Source of the DNA: Isoperla grammatica
Lineage: Eukaryota; Arthropoda; Insecta; Plecoptera; Perlodidae
Length of the DNA: 64,000 nucleotides
Assembly (NCBI GenBank): GCA_945910005.1
Contig: OX246746.1
Coordinates: 41,949,770-42,013,769 of the forward strand
Reading direction: 5' to 3'
Below are positions 1-10,800 of the stretch, piece after piece. The notes under the pieces were generated by a model that saw only the letters and a list, made by a program, of their open reading frames with translations, was not told the DNA's origin and searched no databases. The position numbers were made by a program, and so were the translations under genes. Position 1 is the stretch's first letter. Every line of letters starts with the position of its first letter.

Positions 1-267
1 GCCATGAGTATAAAACACGTGTTTTCTTAGGGCCAGACACGCTATTATCAACTGTTATTATAGCTATTTTAATATTAAATTAGAAAAATTAAAGTATAAT
101 CATTACAGTTAATAATTGGCACGATAAAATGGTAGACATTGAAACGAATATCATATAAACATCGCATAAGGCATAGAGGGTGGCTATATAATGATTAGCC
201 ATTGTGGCTGAGTCTTTTAGAGATAAACGATCATATCTTAATGTCGTGGCTGATAAGTAGTCATAGC
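1..267. other. AT-rich spacer
   Basis: AT-rich single-copy DNA. I see no coding frame, RNA gene or transposon end in it. Confidence 0.6.
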
Positions 268-610
268 CATAATGATAATGATGATGATGATGATGATAAT
301 AATAGTAAAAATAAAAATAATTATAATGATTTTAATTAGTCATGTCCCTGCAGTAGGGCCCATAATAAGCTAAGTGCATCTGATTTTCTCTTCTTCAGAT
401 GACTACACTTAGCTAGGTGGTTTACTAGAATGTTTGAATAGCTGAGAAGGAATGTTCGATGGCTTTTAAAGGATTTAATCCGAGAATTCGCCTTGTGACT
501 GAGGAAAACCTCGGGAAAAACTTGAGTCAATATGGCTGGTGACCCAAGTGGAACCGGCGACCGCCCGAATGCTATTATAGTCTCGCGCATCTATCGGTAC
601 TGTAGGTATC
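268..610 (-). mobile_element. tRNA-derived SINE relic, minus strand
   Basis: On the minus strand a tRNA-like head lies near 540-610, with a B-box-like GGTTCCACTTGGG. It is followed by AGGTTTTCCTCAGTCAC and AAGGCGAATTC-type text, a body, and a tail rich in ATC/ATT triplets (268-310 on the + strand, GATGATGATGATG). Head, body and short-repeat tail is the usual order of a SINE. The GAGGAAAACCTCGG segment resembles SINE-like repeats I associate with insect genomes; that association is from memory. The 84-codon minus-strand open frame inside it is not a gene. The head is too degraded to assign a parent tRNA. Confidence 0.55.
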
Positions 611-837
611 GATTAGGGAACCGAAAAGATAAGTATTTCACAGAATGTCTCTTACAGATTTATAAACACTTTTAAAATGCTACTATACGCGTATTAACTA
701 TAATGTTTACATAATCTACAATGAAATGAACAAATCGTAATCGTAGCTTGCTGATGAAACTTAGTTGCTTATAAAAATGGTAAAGGGGGAGGGATATTAA
801 TACTCCAGCCCCTACCTGGGGGCAACAATGTTAATAA
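611..837. other. AT-rich spacer
   Basis: Short AT-rich interval between the SINE relic and the first minisatellite block, with no recognisable content. Confidence 0.5.
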
Positions 838-977
838 ACATCCCTTAGTCTTACCATCTTACCATGTTGATAAGGTCATAAACATCTCTTAATCTTACCA
901 TCTTACCATGTTGATAAGGTCATAAACATTTCTTAGTCTTACCATGTTGATAAGGTCATAAACATCTCTTATCTCTT
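838..977. repeat. 36-bp minisatellite, block A
   Basis: About four copies of a unit containing TTACCATGTTGATAAGG and CATAAACATCTCTTAGTC. Some copies carry an extra 9 bp (TTACCATCTTACCATG instead of TTACCATG). The same unit returns at 2,653-3,103, so the array is split by about 1.7 kb of unrelated sequence. Confidence 0.9.
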
Positions 978-1086
978 TTCACACTTACAATTCACAGTAT
1001 GAATAATTTACCCTTAAATTCTGAAATTCATCAGCATAATACAAGACTAAAACACAATCTTCACATCCCCTTTCGACGTAATGAAA

Positions 1087-1389
1087 AATATTACATGAAA
1101 AAAAATATTTTTTTTAAAAAACAACGCTTATATTAATTAAATGCACTAAAAATTAAAAAATAAATTTTCGCCCAACAAATTTTTGCCTCACTCGGAAAAT
1201 AAAAGCGTTGGCGCTTTCGGTATTGACATAGATTGCAGTATTCTGCTGTTTATGCAGGGTAAGCGCCCAACGCTTTTATTTTCCGAGTGAGGCAAAAATT
1301 TGTTGGGCGAAAATTTATTTGTTACTATTTAGTGCATTTAATTAATATAAGCGTTGTTTTTTAAAAAATACATTTTTTTCATGTAATAT
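1087..1389. repeat. Foldback palindrome with ~128-bp arms
   Basis: The left arm (about 1,088-1,215) and right arm (about 1,261-1,388) are near-perfect reverse complements, separated by a ~45-bp spacer that itself holds a small GCAGTATTCTGC hairpin. Inner ends are AAAAGCGTTGG on the left and CCAACGCTTTT on the right. Outer ends are TTACATGAAAAA and TTTTTCATGTAA. This could be a foldback element, a MITE, or the terminal hairpin of a larger element. No clear target duplication was found. The motif ATATAAGCGTTG at its right edge recurs at 2,209, where the LINE fragment starts. Confidence 0.85.
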
Positions 1390-1409
1390 TATTTTATACT
1401 TTTTAGTCT

Positions 1410-2180
1410 TAAAGAATCTTGCAATCGAATATATATCGAATATCGATTAATTAATTATGATGGTTTAATTGATTATTGAGTAAAAATGACAATTGATTCA
1501 TGTATTGTCATTAAGAATACGTCTGTGTGCAAACTTTCAGCTCAATTCGACGTTCGAAAGTGAGTGTTTTATCGATCCCCATATAAAACATCAATTAATT
1601 AATTATGATGAATTAATTGACTATTTTTAGTAAATATGACTGACAATTGATACGTGTATTGTCATTAAGAATACGTCTGTGTGAAAACTTTCAGCTCAAT
1701 TCGACGTTCGGAAGTGGGTTAAACATCGATTTCCATATAAAACATCAATTAATTAATTATGATGAATTAATTGATTATTTAGTTAATTTGACAATTGATT
1801 CGTGTATTGTCATTAAGAACACGTCTGTTTGAAAACTTTTAACTCGATTTGACGTTGGGAAGTGGGTTAAACATCGATTCCCATATTAAACATCAATTGA
1901 TTAATTATAATGAATCAATTGATTATTTAGTTAAAATGACAGATTAATCGTGTATTGTCATTAATAATACGTCTGTGTAAAACCTTTTAACTCGATTTGA
2001 CGTTGAAAAGTGGGTTAAACATCGATTTCCATATAAAACATTAATTAATTAATTATGATGAATTAATTAACAATTTAGTAAATATGACAGTTGATTCATG
2101 TATTGTCATCAGGAATACGTCTGTGTAAAAAAATTTCAGCTTGATCAGACATCTAGAAGAAGGTGGAATATCGATTCAAA
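1410..2180. repeat. ~150-bp AT-rich tandem repeat, five copies
   Basis: Tandem copies of 148-152 bp, marked by ATCGATT followed by CATATAAAACATCAATT at about 1,571, 1,723, 1,872 and 2,022, and by GTGTATTGTCATTAAGAA in each unit. Every unit contains the short palindrome ATCAATTAATT...AATTAATTGAT. Copies are roughly 85-90% alike by eye. The 61-codon frame at 1,647-1,832 lies inside this repeat and is spurious. Tandem core repeats next to a palindrome resemble the layout of some non-autonomous Helitron-like elements, but I see no diagnostic Helitron end. Confidence 0.85.
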
Positions 2181-2204
2181 GATTCCGTCCAGACAAACAA
2201 GGCA

Positions 2205-2652
2205 AGTTAATATAAGCGTTGTAAAGAGTAAATAAAAAATGGCATCTATATAATGGGTTTAAAACTATTTAATAAGCTACCTAATATAATAAAAGCAATA
2301 GATGAGCATGACAAAATGGTTAGGGCCATAAAATCATATCTCCTAGATAGAGGTTTTTACTGCATTGACGAGTTTCTTGAAGGATAGTATAAGGGTTGGT
2401 CTGACCTACACATGTATTATGTATATGCTATATACATTGCCTAACTTATTTTATCATGTGTCTTATTCAAACGTATATGTACTTAAAGTGTATCCATGTA
2501 TCTGTAATTTGATGCTCTTTATTTTAAACAAGGTTTTAATTGTATAATTGTATAGTATAATTGTATAGTTGTATATTTATTATTTATATTATGACAAATC
2601 CTATACTTACTTTGTAGGTCAAACAGGATACTAATAAACTAACTAACTAACT
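2205..2652 (+). mobile_element. 5'-truncated non-LTR retrotransposon (LINE) 3' end
   Basis: This holds the last ~50 codons of a LINE second ORF, a ~260-bp AT-rich 3' UTR, and a terminal simple-repeat tail, (AACT)n, at about 2,635-2,652, directly abutting the resumed 36-bp minisatellite. Near the end, TGACAAATCCTATACTTAC precedes GGTCAAACAGGATAC and AATAAA-like sequence, which suits a retrotransposon 3' terminus. Severe 5' truncation is normal for LINE insertions. The fragment most resembles Jockey-like elements. Confidence 0.75.
2232..2387 (+). pseudogene. C-terminal end of a LINE reverse transcriptase ORF (fragment)
   Basis: The frame is open from 2,232 to the TAG at 2,385-2,387 (ATG at 2,253). 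It reads GLKLFNKLPNIIKA, then a charged linker, then AIKSYLLDRGFYCIDEFL. The pattern LFNKLP ... K.YLL..GFY.IDEFL is the conserved tail of many insect Jockey-type RT proteins. No RT palm motif is present, so the fragment cannot encode an enzyme. A stop lies directly upstream at 2,229. The assignment to a LINE is strong; the clade is less certain. Confidence 0.75.
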
Positions 2653-3103
2653 AGTCTTACCGTCTTATCATGTTGATAAGGTGATAAACATCTCTTAGTC
2701 TTACCATGTTGATAAGGTCATAAACATATCTTAGTCTTACCATCTTACCATGTTGATAAGGTGATAAACATCTCTTAGTCTTACCATGTTGATAAGGTGA
2801 TACACATCTCTTAGTCTTACCTTGTTGATAAGGTCATAAACATATCTTAGTCTTACCATCTTACCATGTTGATAAGGTGATAAACATCTCTTAGTCTTAC
2901 CATGTTGATAAGGTCATAAACATCTCTTAGTCTTACCATGTTGATAAGGTCATAAAAATCTCTTAGTCTTACCATGTTGATAAGGTCATAAACATCTCTT
3001 AGTCTGACCATGTTGATAAGGTCATAAACATCTCTTAGTCTTACCATCTTACCATGTTGATAAGGTCATAAACATCTCAGTCTTACCATCTTACCATGTT
3101 GAA
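2653..3103. repeat. 36-bp minisatellite, block B
   Basis: About 11-12 copies of the 36-bp unit, some 45 bp long because of the 9-bp TTACCATCT insertion. Variants differ by TGATAAGGTGATAAAC versus TGATAAGGTCATAAAC. The 64-codon minus-strand frame is a 12-residue repeat product and not a gene. Confidence 0.92.
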
Positions 3104-3974
3104 CAGCCTGTGAACGAATCTCTAATTGATACAAATCGCATAATCTATTATGTTATTGTGGTAACTAGCATGAAAGTACTGTAACGTGAGTTCTTTTTTC
3201 CTCCCCCCTCCCCCCTCCCCCCCCCCCCCCCCCCCGCGTTAACGCAGGAAGATAGGCCTACATTATGCTGTGATTGTTGCAGCAAGGATATAGCAGTGAT
3301 GGCAACATTTTGTAGGGTTGCGCAATGCAAATATCATGATGGAACTCAGCTGTTTCAACTGCGTGTGTCACTTCACTCCACTCTGCCGTCGTTGTTAGGG
3401 TTGCCATATTGTAAACTCAAGCTGGAGGGACACATCTTTCCAGTCACAAAAATCAATTAAGGGGGGAGGGGCAATAGCGCCGCAGGTGAAATGTAAAATG
3501 AAATCAGGCTTTAGAATGCGTTCTGAGCGTTTCAGTAAAAAGTACCGGACTGAATGCAATACCGAAATACTGCATTTTTGTAGAGCAAAAACTTAAAAAT
3601 CACCCAAAAGAATAATAATTAAAACACTGGCGACATTTATTAAGTAATAACTTTTGAAGCTTGGGAAGTTGATTTAGGTGTGATAACTGTGTTGTTAGCT
3701 GTTGATAACTTAAGCACGTCCTTGAGTGCAGATATCTGATAAATCAGACATCGCAATATTTTTTACCAAGCGTGACAATTGTGTCCCGCTTGGTGTATTG
3801 GCGGGATGCGGACTTAAAATTGAAAAGCGGGACGTATGGCAATTGTTAAATGCAGAACATTATTCTGCCACTCGGAATCTGGAAAACACATTTTAATATG
3901 TTTATGCTCGTTATGTTAATTTAGTGAAAATAATAAAAATGTGTCTGGAATGTGGCCGTGCCGTTCGTCACAAG
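3104..3974. other. Spacer with a polyC tract and possible hAT-like remnants
   Basis: A C-rich tract (CTCCCCCCTCCCCCCTCCCC then polyC) lies at 3,201-3,235. At 3,398 TAGGGTTGCCATA resembles a hAT terminus, and at about 3,826-3,844 GGGACGTATGGCAATTG could be a decayed opposite end. I could not find a target duplication, so no element is called. The rest is AT-rich spacer. Confidence 0.4.
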
Positions 3975-4148
3975 CCACAATCGTCGGCATCGTCATTGGA
4001 ATCGTCATCCGGAAATCGTGAAAGGTCTACTTAAAATGGTTTTTATGGCGCTGTTCACAACTAAATCGTAATGTCGTAATAATTGTAATTGGAAGATGTA
4101 AGATTGCGATCCCGATCCCAATAAGGATCACGATGCCGACCGTTGTGG
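3975..4148. repeat. Imperfect inverted repeat, ~45-bp arms
   Basis: The left arm begins CCACAATCGTCGGCATCGTC at 3,975. The right arm ends GATGCCGACCGTTGTGG at about 4,148. The arms pair with mismatches across an ~80-bp spacer, and both are rich in CGAT/ATCG. This may be a MITE remnant; no target duplication is evident. Confidence 0.55.
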
Positions 4149-4556
4149 TTAGGGCTTTATAGGCGATGAGCTTGTAAACGTGTCACTCTATGCTTCACCT
4201 TACTGAATATCATCCGACACCTCTAACAAAGCAACATGCTCTATATAGCGCAGTAAAAACTTATTTTTATCTGCAATTAAAATTAAATTACAAAGCTATA
4301 ACTATTCTCAGGGATGGTTTCCGCTTCTTTCTAAAAGAAGGATCTGAAATGTCCCTAGGGCTACATTTTTACACACCCTTCACTTAGAACGTAAAAATGC
4401 TAATAATTTCTTTAAGCAATTCCAATAACTTACTGCAACCCTAAACACACAAACTTCCTTATTGCTTTTAAATGACAAAATAAACTGCAACAGTCGTTCT
4501 ACGACTAGCTATATTATGTATTGAGGTTTTTGTTCGGCTCAGTTCCTTTAGTTTAT
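4149..4556. other. AT-rich spacer
   Basis: No recognisable coding, RNA or repeat content. The 65-codon frame at 4,190-4,387 has no recognisable motifs. Confidence 0.5.
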
Positions 4557-4720
4557 GAGCGTGTACGTGTGCGTGTGTGTGCGTGTGCGTGTGCGTGTGC
4601 GTGTGCGTGTGCGTGTGCGTGTGCGTGTGCGTGTGCGTGTCCGTGTGCGTGTGTGTGCGTGTGCGTGTGCGTGTGCGTGTCCGTGTGCGTGTGCGTGTGC
4701 GTGTGTGTGTGTGTGTGTAC
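4557..4720. repeat. (GTGTGC)n hexanucleotide tract
   Basis: About 160 bp of almost strictly alternating purine-pyrimidine sequence, with GTGTGC and GTGTCC variants. Frames are open on both strands only because the unit lacks stops. Such sequence is prone to form Z-DNA. Confidence 0.92.
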
Positions 4721-5271
4721 GTGTCTTGTGCAATGTGCATGTTTCTGAGCATGTGTGATTTTAGCATTTATGTGAAATCAACTGAATTTTTTTTTTTTTA
4801 GAATAACATGTGCAGCATGGGGTGATTCTCGTGAAGAAAACGTTTCGAATACGGCCGTTTCTTCCAACTGTTACGGCTTGGATGTTTTCTAAGGTGGGGG
4901 ATTGCAAGAATCGCAAGCTGGCACCGTCTGACATCCACTAGACTGGCCGAATCTCTGCAACACTTTTACCAGCGACAACTGTTTACAGGCATGAGCTGTT
5001 GCAACATATTATATACCGGTATACACACATTTCGGCTTTAAACGGGCGATTAGGACCTCATTTTAAATGGATGAATCTATGGAATGGATTTATTTAAACA
5101 ATACATAAATTTGTATTCATAATCTACCTATTCAGTCACAAGAACTGATTGTCAGTGGAGGACTTTTATACAATTTATTATTGCGCTTAGTTTCCATGAA
5201 GGCTGCAAAGTCACCGTTTAATGTACACACTATTTTTATACAGATTTAATTCAAGTTCCAAAATTATGAAA
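4721..5271. other. Spacer with one interspersed-repeat segment
   Basis: Mostly unrecognised. At about 5,091-5,160 a segment with CATAATCTACCTATTCAGTC and GAACTGATT matches similar segments near 6,286, 16,114 and 19,250. Confidence 0.4.
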
Positions 5272-5347
5272 ACCCCAGCCGAACCGGGAATCTTTGCTGG
5301 CCCTTCTGCATTGAGAGCAGAATAAACACACTAGACCAACGAGCCAC
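5272..5347 (-). mobile_element. tRNA-Pro-like SINE head or tRNA pseudogene, minus strand
   Basis: On the minus strand GTGGCTCGTTGGTCTAG is close to the 5' end of eukaryotic tRNA-Pro (GGCTCGTTGGTCTAG). About 40 bases later a B-box region reads CCCGGTTCGGCTGGGG. The anticodon arm does not fold like tRNA-Pro and no matching 3' acceptor strand is present, so it is not a functional tRNA. Downstream on the minus strand is AT-rich sequence that could be a SINE body. Confidence 0.6.
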
Positions 5348-6470
5348 ACACATTTACTTACGTATTCGTGTTTGGAATGATTTGTGGTAGATCCACATTC
5401 ATTTCAAGCAAACATATCGAGATTCTGTTTTTGTCAACTATTGAACAAAAACAGATTTAAAGAACAAATGTGTATGATATTTTATGTTTCAATAAAAAGT
5501 GGAGGAGAATTTCTCCCATTCCTCTGCTTTGTTTAAGTTGCGATTTAAGAACAAAATCAATCACTCACAACTTAACCCGTAAACTTTGGCAATGTGTTGA
5601 TTTGAACTTTTTCCATTGGTTCAATCCCTGCATTCAAATCCATTGCTTTACCATATTTTTTAAGAATATTCACCCAGATATGAGTTCGAAAATAATCCAC
5701 AAAACACACTCGTGATTTCGGTGTTTTATAATATAAGATAATGCGTTTTTAGAAAAGTTCAGCACGGTACCGCAAACAAGTATTAACCCATTGCACCAAA
5801 GTACAATATGTTGACACACGCTGGAAGAATTTGGCTACATTTTTTGAGTACAAAATTATGCAGTCAAGGCTATGATTCATACAAAATGCTTAAGTTATCT
5901 GAGTACGCGTTAAACATATTTCCTTGTGAGGAATGAAGGTATTATTACCCCTGCTGTTCTCTGCCTTTTAGCTACAACAATATAGGTTCATATTTCTCGA
6001 CATATTTCCTGCTATGAACCACGTTTGAGAGTGGGATGCGTTGGAATGAGTATTCTTTATAACAACAAGGAAAACCGGTCAAACATGTACCTAAATTAAT
6101 TTAAAATCAAAATTTAGCGTGTATATAATATAATTTTATAAAATGGAAAGTTATATTTGGATACTTGGATTCTACTTGGAACTCAAAAATCACTTTCAAG
6201 AATAAATATGGCACAAATAATGAAAGCATGAAACAATCATTTGTGGCACGATTCCAATTGAATAAATAAATAAATAAATAAAAATAAATTCACATTAAGA
6301 GTCTACCTACTATAACAGTAAACAGTATTATTCCGATCACATGGCTGATTGTATTTACCGAATGTTTATTGTAAATGGTTCAAGATAGAAGTATAATCAA
6401 TACAAGGTATGCGAATAACCATAGTTAATATCCTTACTTTATTTTAACATTTACGGAGAACAGATGACAC
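5348..6470. other. AT-rich spacer
   Basis: Contains a perfect 11-bp stem hairpin at 5,424-5,455 (TCTGTTTTTGT / ACAAAAACAGA) and a short (AAAT)n tract at 6,263-6,286, followed by another copy of the interspersed segment (GAGTCTACCTACTATAAC). The 81-codon frame at 5,470-5,715 has no recognisable motif. Confidence 0.45.
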
Positions 6471-7140
6471 ATCGAGAACAAGTTGTGTTAAACTAGTCGT
6501 AATGGTCTGCCGGACATCTGCCAGACTAAATACGAGGACAAGTTGTGCAATAACTAGTCGTAATGGTCTGCCTGGCATGTGCCAGACTAAATACGAGAAC
6601 AAGTTGTGCAATAACTAGTCGTAATGGTCTGCCTGACATGTGCCAGACTAAATACGAGAACAAGTTGTGCAATAACTAGTCGTAATGGTCTGCCTGACAT
6701 GTGCCAGACTAAATACGAGAACAAGTTGTGCAATAACTAGTCGTAATGGTCTGCCTGACATGTGCCAGACTAAATACGAGAACAAGTTGTGCAATAACTA
6801 GTCGTAATGGTCTGCCTGACATGTGCCAGACTAAATACGAGGACAAGTTGTGCAATAACTAGTCGTAATGGTCTGCCTGACATGTGCCAGACTAAATACG
6901 AGAACAAGTTGTGCAATAACTAGTCGTAATGGTCTGCCTGGCATGTGCCAGACTAAATACGAGAACAAGTTGTGCAATAACTAGTCGTAATGGTCTGCCG
7001 GACATGTGCCAGACTAAATACGAGAACAAGTTGTGCAATAACTAGTCGTAATGGTCTGCCTGGCATGTGCCAGACTAAATACGAGAACAAGTTGTGCAAT
7101 AACTAGTCGTAATGGTCTGCCGGACATGTGCCAGACTAAA
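6471..7140. repeat. 61-bp minisatellite, 11 copies
   Basis: TAATGGTCTGCCTGACATG recurs at exactly 61-bp spacing from 6,500 to 7,110. Copies differ at a few sites (CCTGACATG, CCTGGCATG, CCGGACATG; GAGAACA or GAGGACA). The first copy has ACATCTGCC and lacks one base, as expected at an array edge. Each unit holds a short hairpin, GTCTG...CAGAC. Because 61 is not a multiple of 3, there is no open frame. Confidence 0.97.
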
Positions 7141-10100
7141 ATATAGTGTAATGATTATGTTGAGAAAACAGCTGCCAAAGTATTTAATTTAGAGCTGGTA
7201 AAATGCAGTTAAAATGTTGTTATAAGAGACATTTAACATTCAATGCATTAGAAACAAACATGATCAGCTCTCACATGTCTTTTACTAGGCTGCCATACTT
7301 CTGGCATTATTAGTTAATAGCTATGTTCTATAAGCATCGGTTGGTTCTTACAATGCGAAATAATATTACTCGTATACGCCTTTGAAAGACCCATTTTATT
7401 AAACCTCTTGAACATTGACCGTATACGGCAGATGCATAATGCAGACAGAGTAAATGACGTAACTAGTATCGTGTTAAAAAGTATTTTTGAAAGTGCACCT
7501 GCCAATCTGAGACGTAGGCTATCTATAAGTAAATTACAAGACGAATCTCACGATTTTCACTCATGATTTATTATTGAAAACAATATCTTATTTGTTTACC
7601 TTCGAACATTATTGTATGAGCGTACAGCTGTATGGAATAAGTTTGGAAACATATCATGAGTAAAGCTCTATACCCATACCGTCTAATCTTCGAATAGAGT
7701 TTTAATAGCAATTCGAATAAGATTCAATTAATTGATGGTGTTACTGATGTAGAAATAGCGACACATAGTATTTTTAACAATGCTGCGATTGTAAGTTTCA
7801 CCAGATTGTCGTAGATTTTAAATATGACAGCCTGGAACGCCCGTCACACTTTTTAAAACATGTATCCCTATAATTTCTGTGGATCGACAATAGAATTGTA
7901 GCAATGACACCTTGTTTGCAGTTCTTATAACCTACGGGATGGTTTAGTCCAGCTCTCACATCACGATTAGCTTGCCCCAAGTGTACTCGGTCTATTCCAG
8001 GTTTTGGCAAGTGAACAAACCCTTTCTATCCGATAGACTTGACGATGTACGACCTTTTCCTATTTGCTTTTGTCTGTTTACGCTGAGCGACCCTTCTCCC
8101 CCCTCCACCTACACAGGGTCCTTATCACAGTATATATACCGCCCCTCCTCTCTATTTTACCATGTGACCATTTGTGCGATGTATAGATTGTCCCATAGCA
8201 GCCATCATTCCAGCTTCCAACGACCTATCAAGTTTAACTGTATGGCCGTTTTCCATGGGATATTCCTATCATTTATAAAACACAATCAAGGCCCGAAAAT
8301 TTGAGATGCGAGAATTTAAAAAAAATTCACTGGAACGAAACTGGTGAGCGTAGAAATACGAAACCTCACCAATCGATGACTTGTGTTAATGTCTATTAGT
8401 ATAATTAGTTTCAATCTCGGCAGTAAACAAGAGCTCGAGAACGAACCACTTTTCCACGGACGGGGATTGAGAAAGTCGAGGCATCCACTGCTCTATCATT
8501 TTGCTTGGCTGGTTCTACTACTCTACTATCGTTTTATGGGGCGCTTCGCTATCTATTTGGCCACAATTCAAAAAGGGAATCTTCTATATAGCACTACATT
8601 TCCGATAAGAAGTCCGTATAAATTATATCAATACTTCCGCTTAGAGACTGTACCAAGGACTTTTTAAATAAAAAATCATGGAGGAAGTATAGGAACAAGG
8701 AATTAATAGACCTGGGATGTGCGAATTTGTTTTCACAGTGATAGTTAAAGGGCTTTATATCGTCTCGGTGAAATAAATAAAACTAAATGTAGTAAATCTA
8801 CAGTATCAATTGGGAGAATTGACTTTCAGTTGGAACTTTTACAATGTGTTAAGTACATCGTTACTGTGTAGCTTTTGCTTCCAAACTCACCGTTTACAGC
8901 CAACCGTTCTAACAATGTCATGGAAAGAAGTCATTCCTTGAACTCAGTCACTGAGAAACAACTCCGATTGGCTACGATGGAAGCTAAAATAAACCCTCAT
9001 ATCCAACAAGAGAGATACTTATTGTTCAACTCACTTTGTAATTTTTAGATACACGATAATAAAGCAAATGACAGTTATATTCTAAAATATTAGTAGGTGG
9101 AATAATTAATTTTTTCAGAAAAATTATTCTCCTGCTAAACGTTTCTTTTCTGCTATAGGGCTGTGTAGACGTAAGGTTAAAACAGATACCGCGGTACGAC
9201 ATCGACTAATAGTAACTGTTTAGCAAAATATTATTTGCAAAGCCAACACGTCAGGAGAGTTTCATTCTTGAGACGAAATGGTCGGACGAGTTGTCAAGCA
9301 TGTTTTACAAATACGATGACATTTATACCCTGACGCCATCACTTGCAATGTTTAACAAAAAAAGAAAAACAACTTAAAAAAATAGCTCGGTTACAGATCC
9401 TTCTTCCACAGATATTTGACCACAATAAATGAACCGCATGCCATAAACATATGCGAGTGTTTCAAGTGTCCTACTAGAGTAACATGTGGTTAAGTTTCGT
9501 AAATAAATAAATCTGGACTTGGGTTCACAAATATTTTTAGCTCCCCAAGTTAATCTTAGCAAGATAATAACTCTTATCTATCTCAAAGCACTGATTATCC
9601 ATCGCAACGCAACAATTATCCCTCCTCGATTCAAGTTTGCGTTTCCATATGTTATTTTATTATCAATTTATACTAAGATATGCACTAATAATGTTACTAA
9701 GATTTGCTTTGCTAAACGAAACAAGTTAGACGTATTTTTGAATCAGGCCATATTGTTTTAACTTTAATTAACATCCAAACTATATCCCAGTCCACACTAG
9801 GCCTACTCTTCGATCACAATCTACGCACTTCAGGGAACTCGAAAGAAGTCTGTAATAAATAACAATTATAGAAGTTTCAAGTTAGGAGACATTTAATAAA
9901 ATTAGTGCCAGTGGTATGTGTATGTTGAGAGAATACATGGATTCGAAAGATTAAATTTATTCTGTCTTTACTTCTATTATTTCTTCAGAATTGTGTGCGC
10001 GTTTGTTTGTATTGGGGTTGATGTCTCTATTCTTGGCAAACCCGTCTGGCCAATACAACTAAAATATTGTACCAACACAGAATAATATCCATTGTCTGAT

Positions 10101-10664
10101 CCCCCTTCTCCCTCCCTCCCTCTCTGAAACTCTGGTATCACTTTGGAGGCATCGCAAGACATTTCTACGTCTCATCATCAAATAAGATCCTTTAAGGTGC
10201 ATTCATAAGATAATTTCCTAGGGGATGGATCATTTCATGATAAACGCCGTTTATGCAGATTAAAAGACAAAACAAATAGTAACGAAATGATTTTCATACG
10301 TATTTTTGTCTGTGGTTACACAGAACAAGATTGGCCTCTTAAAGGGTCCCTTGGCTGTGCTGCGATCTAACGTTTGTGGGGGGACTTTACCCTATCAAGA
10401 AAGTCGTTACGAATTGAAAGGTGTCTAGGAACGGAGACGCTTAACAGTAGTAATGATTTGCCGAAAACCCACTCAAGACTGCAGCACTTCTATTACATAT
10501 ATTAACTGCAGTGTTACAAAGGCTATACAAATTACAACACGACATAGCAGTATTAAAATACGTATGAAATAATGTATCAAATGATATAACTATATTTTAT
10601 CCAATGCAGAAAAGAGAAATACACGCTACCTCAGATCTGATATTGCCCAATGCAGCCTATAAGG
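7141..10664. other. 3.5 kb of AT-rich spacer
   Basis: I looked at both strands for transposon protein motifs, tRNA-like boxes and inverted repeats and recognised none. Short frames (for example 7,972-8,304 and 8,383-8,667) have no family signature. A TAGGCCTAC motif lies at 9,799. A C/T-rich patch lies at 8,093-8,110. Confidence 0.45.
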
Positions 10665-10800
10665 TCGGAATGTCCAGGGCGTTGTGAAAGATTCTATGTG
10701 CTTAGGAGACCTACGGCTAACATGTGCAGTCAAGATTGCCGATAGTGTGAATCAAACCCGCCATTTCCCGAAACAGTAGCGTGAATCGCTGAGCCACGTT
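10665..10800 (-). mobile_element. tRNA-derived SINE, family A copy 1 (minus strand)
   Basis: The minus strand reads CGTGGCTCAGCGATTCACGC (A-box region), then GGCGGGTTTGATTCAC (B box), then CGGCAATCTTGACTG, and about 60 bp later GGACATTCC. All four landmarks recur in the same order and at similar spacing in the + copy at 45,390-45,536, including the non-tRNA CGGCAATC.TGACTG body. The shared body makes this one SINE family and not two unrelated tRNA relics. Confidence 0.65.

Noticed and set aside
3398..3850. Possible hAT MITE (TAGGGTTGCCATA ... TATGGCAATTG)
   Set aside because: The ends match only over about 9 bp and no 8-bp target duplication was found.
5272..5347. Functional tRNA-Pro gene
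   Set aside because: The 5' end matches but the anticodon arm does not fold and no acceptor partner strand exists.
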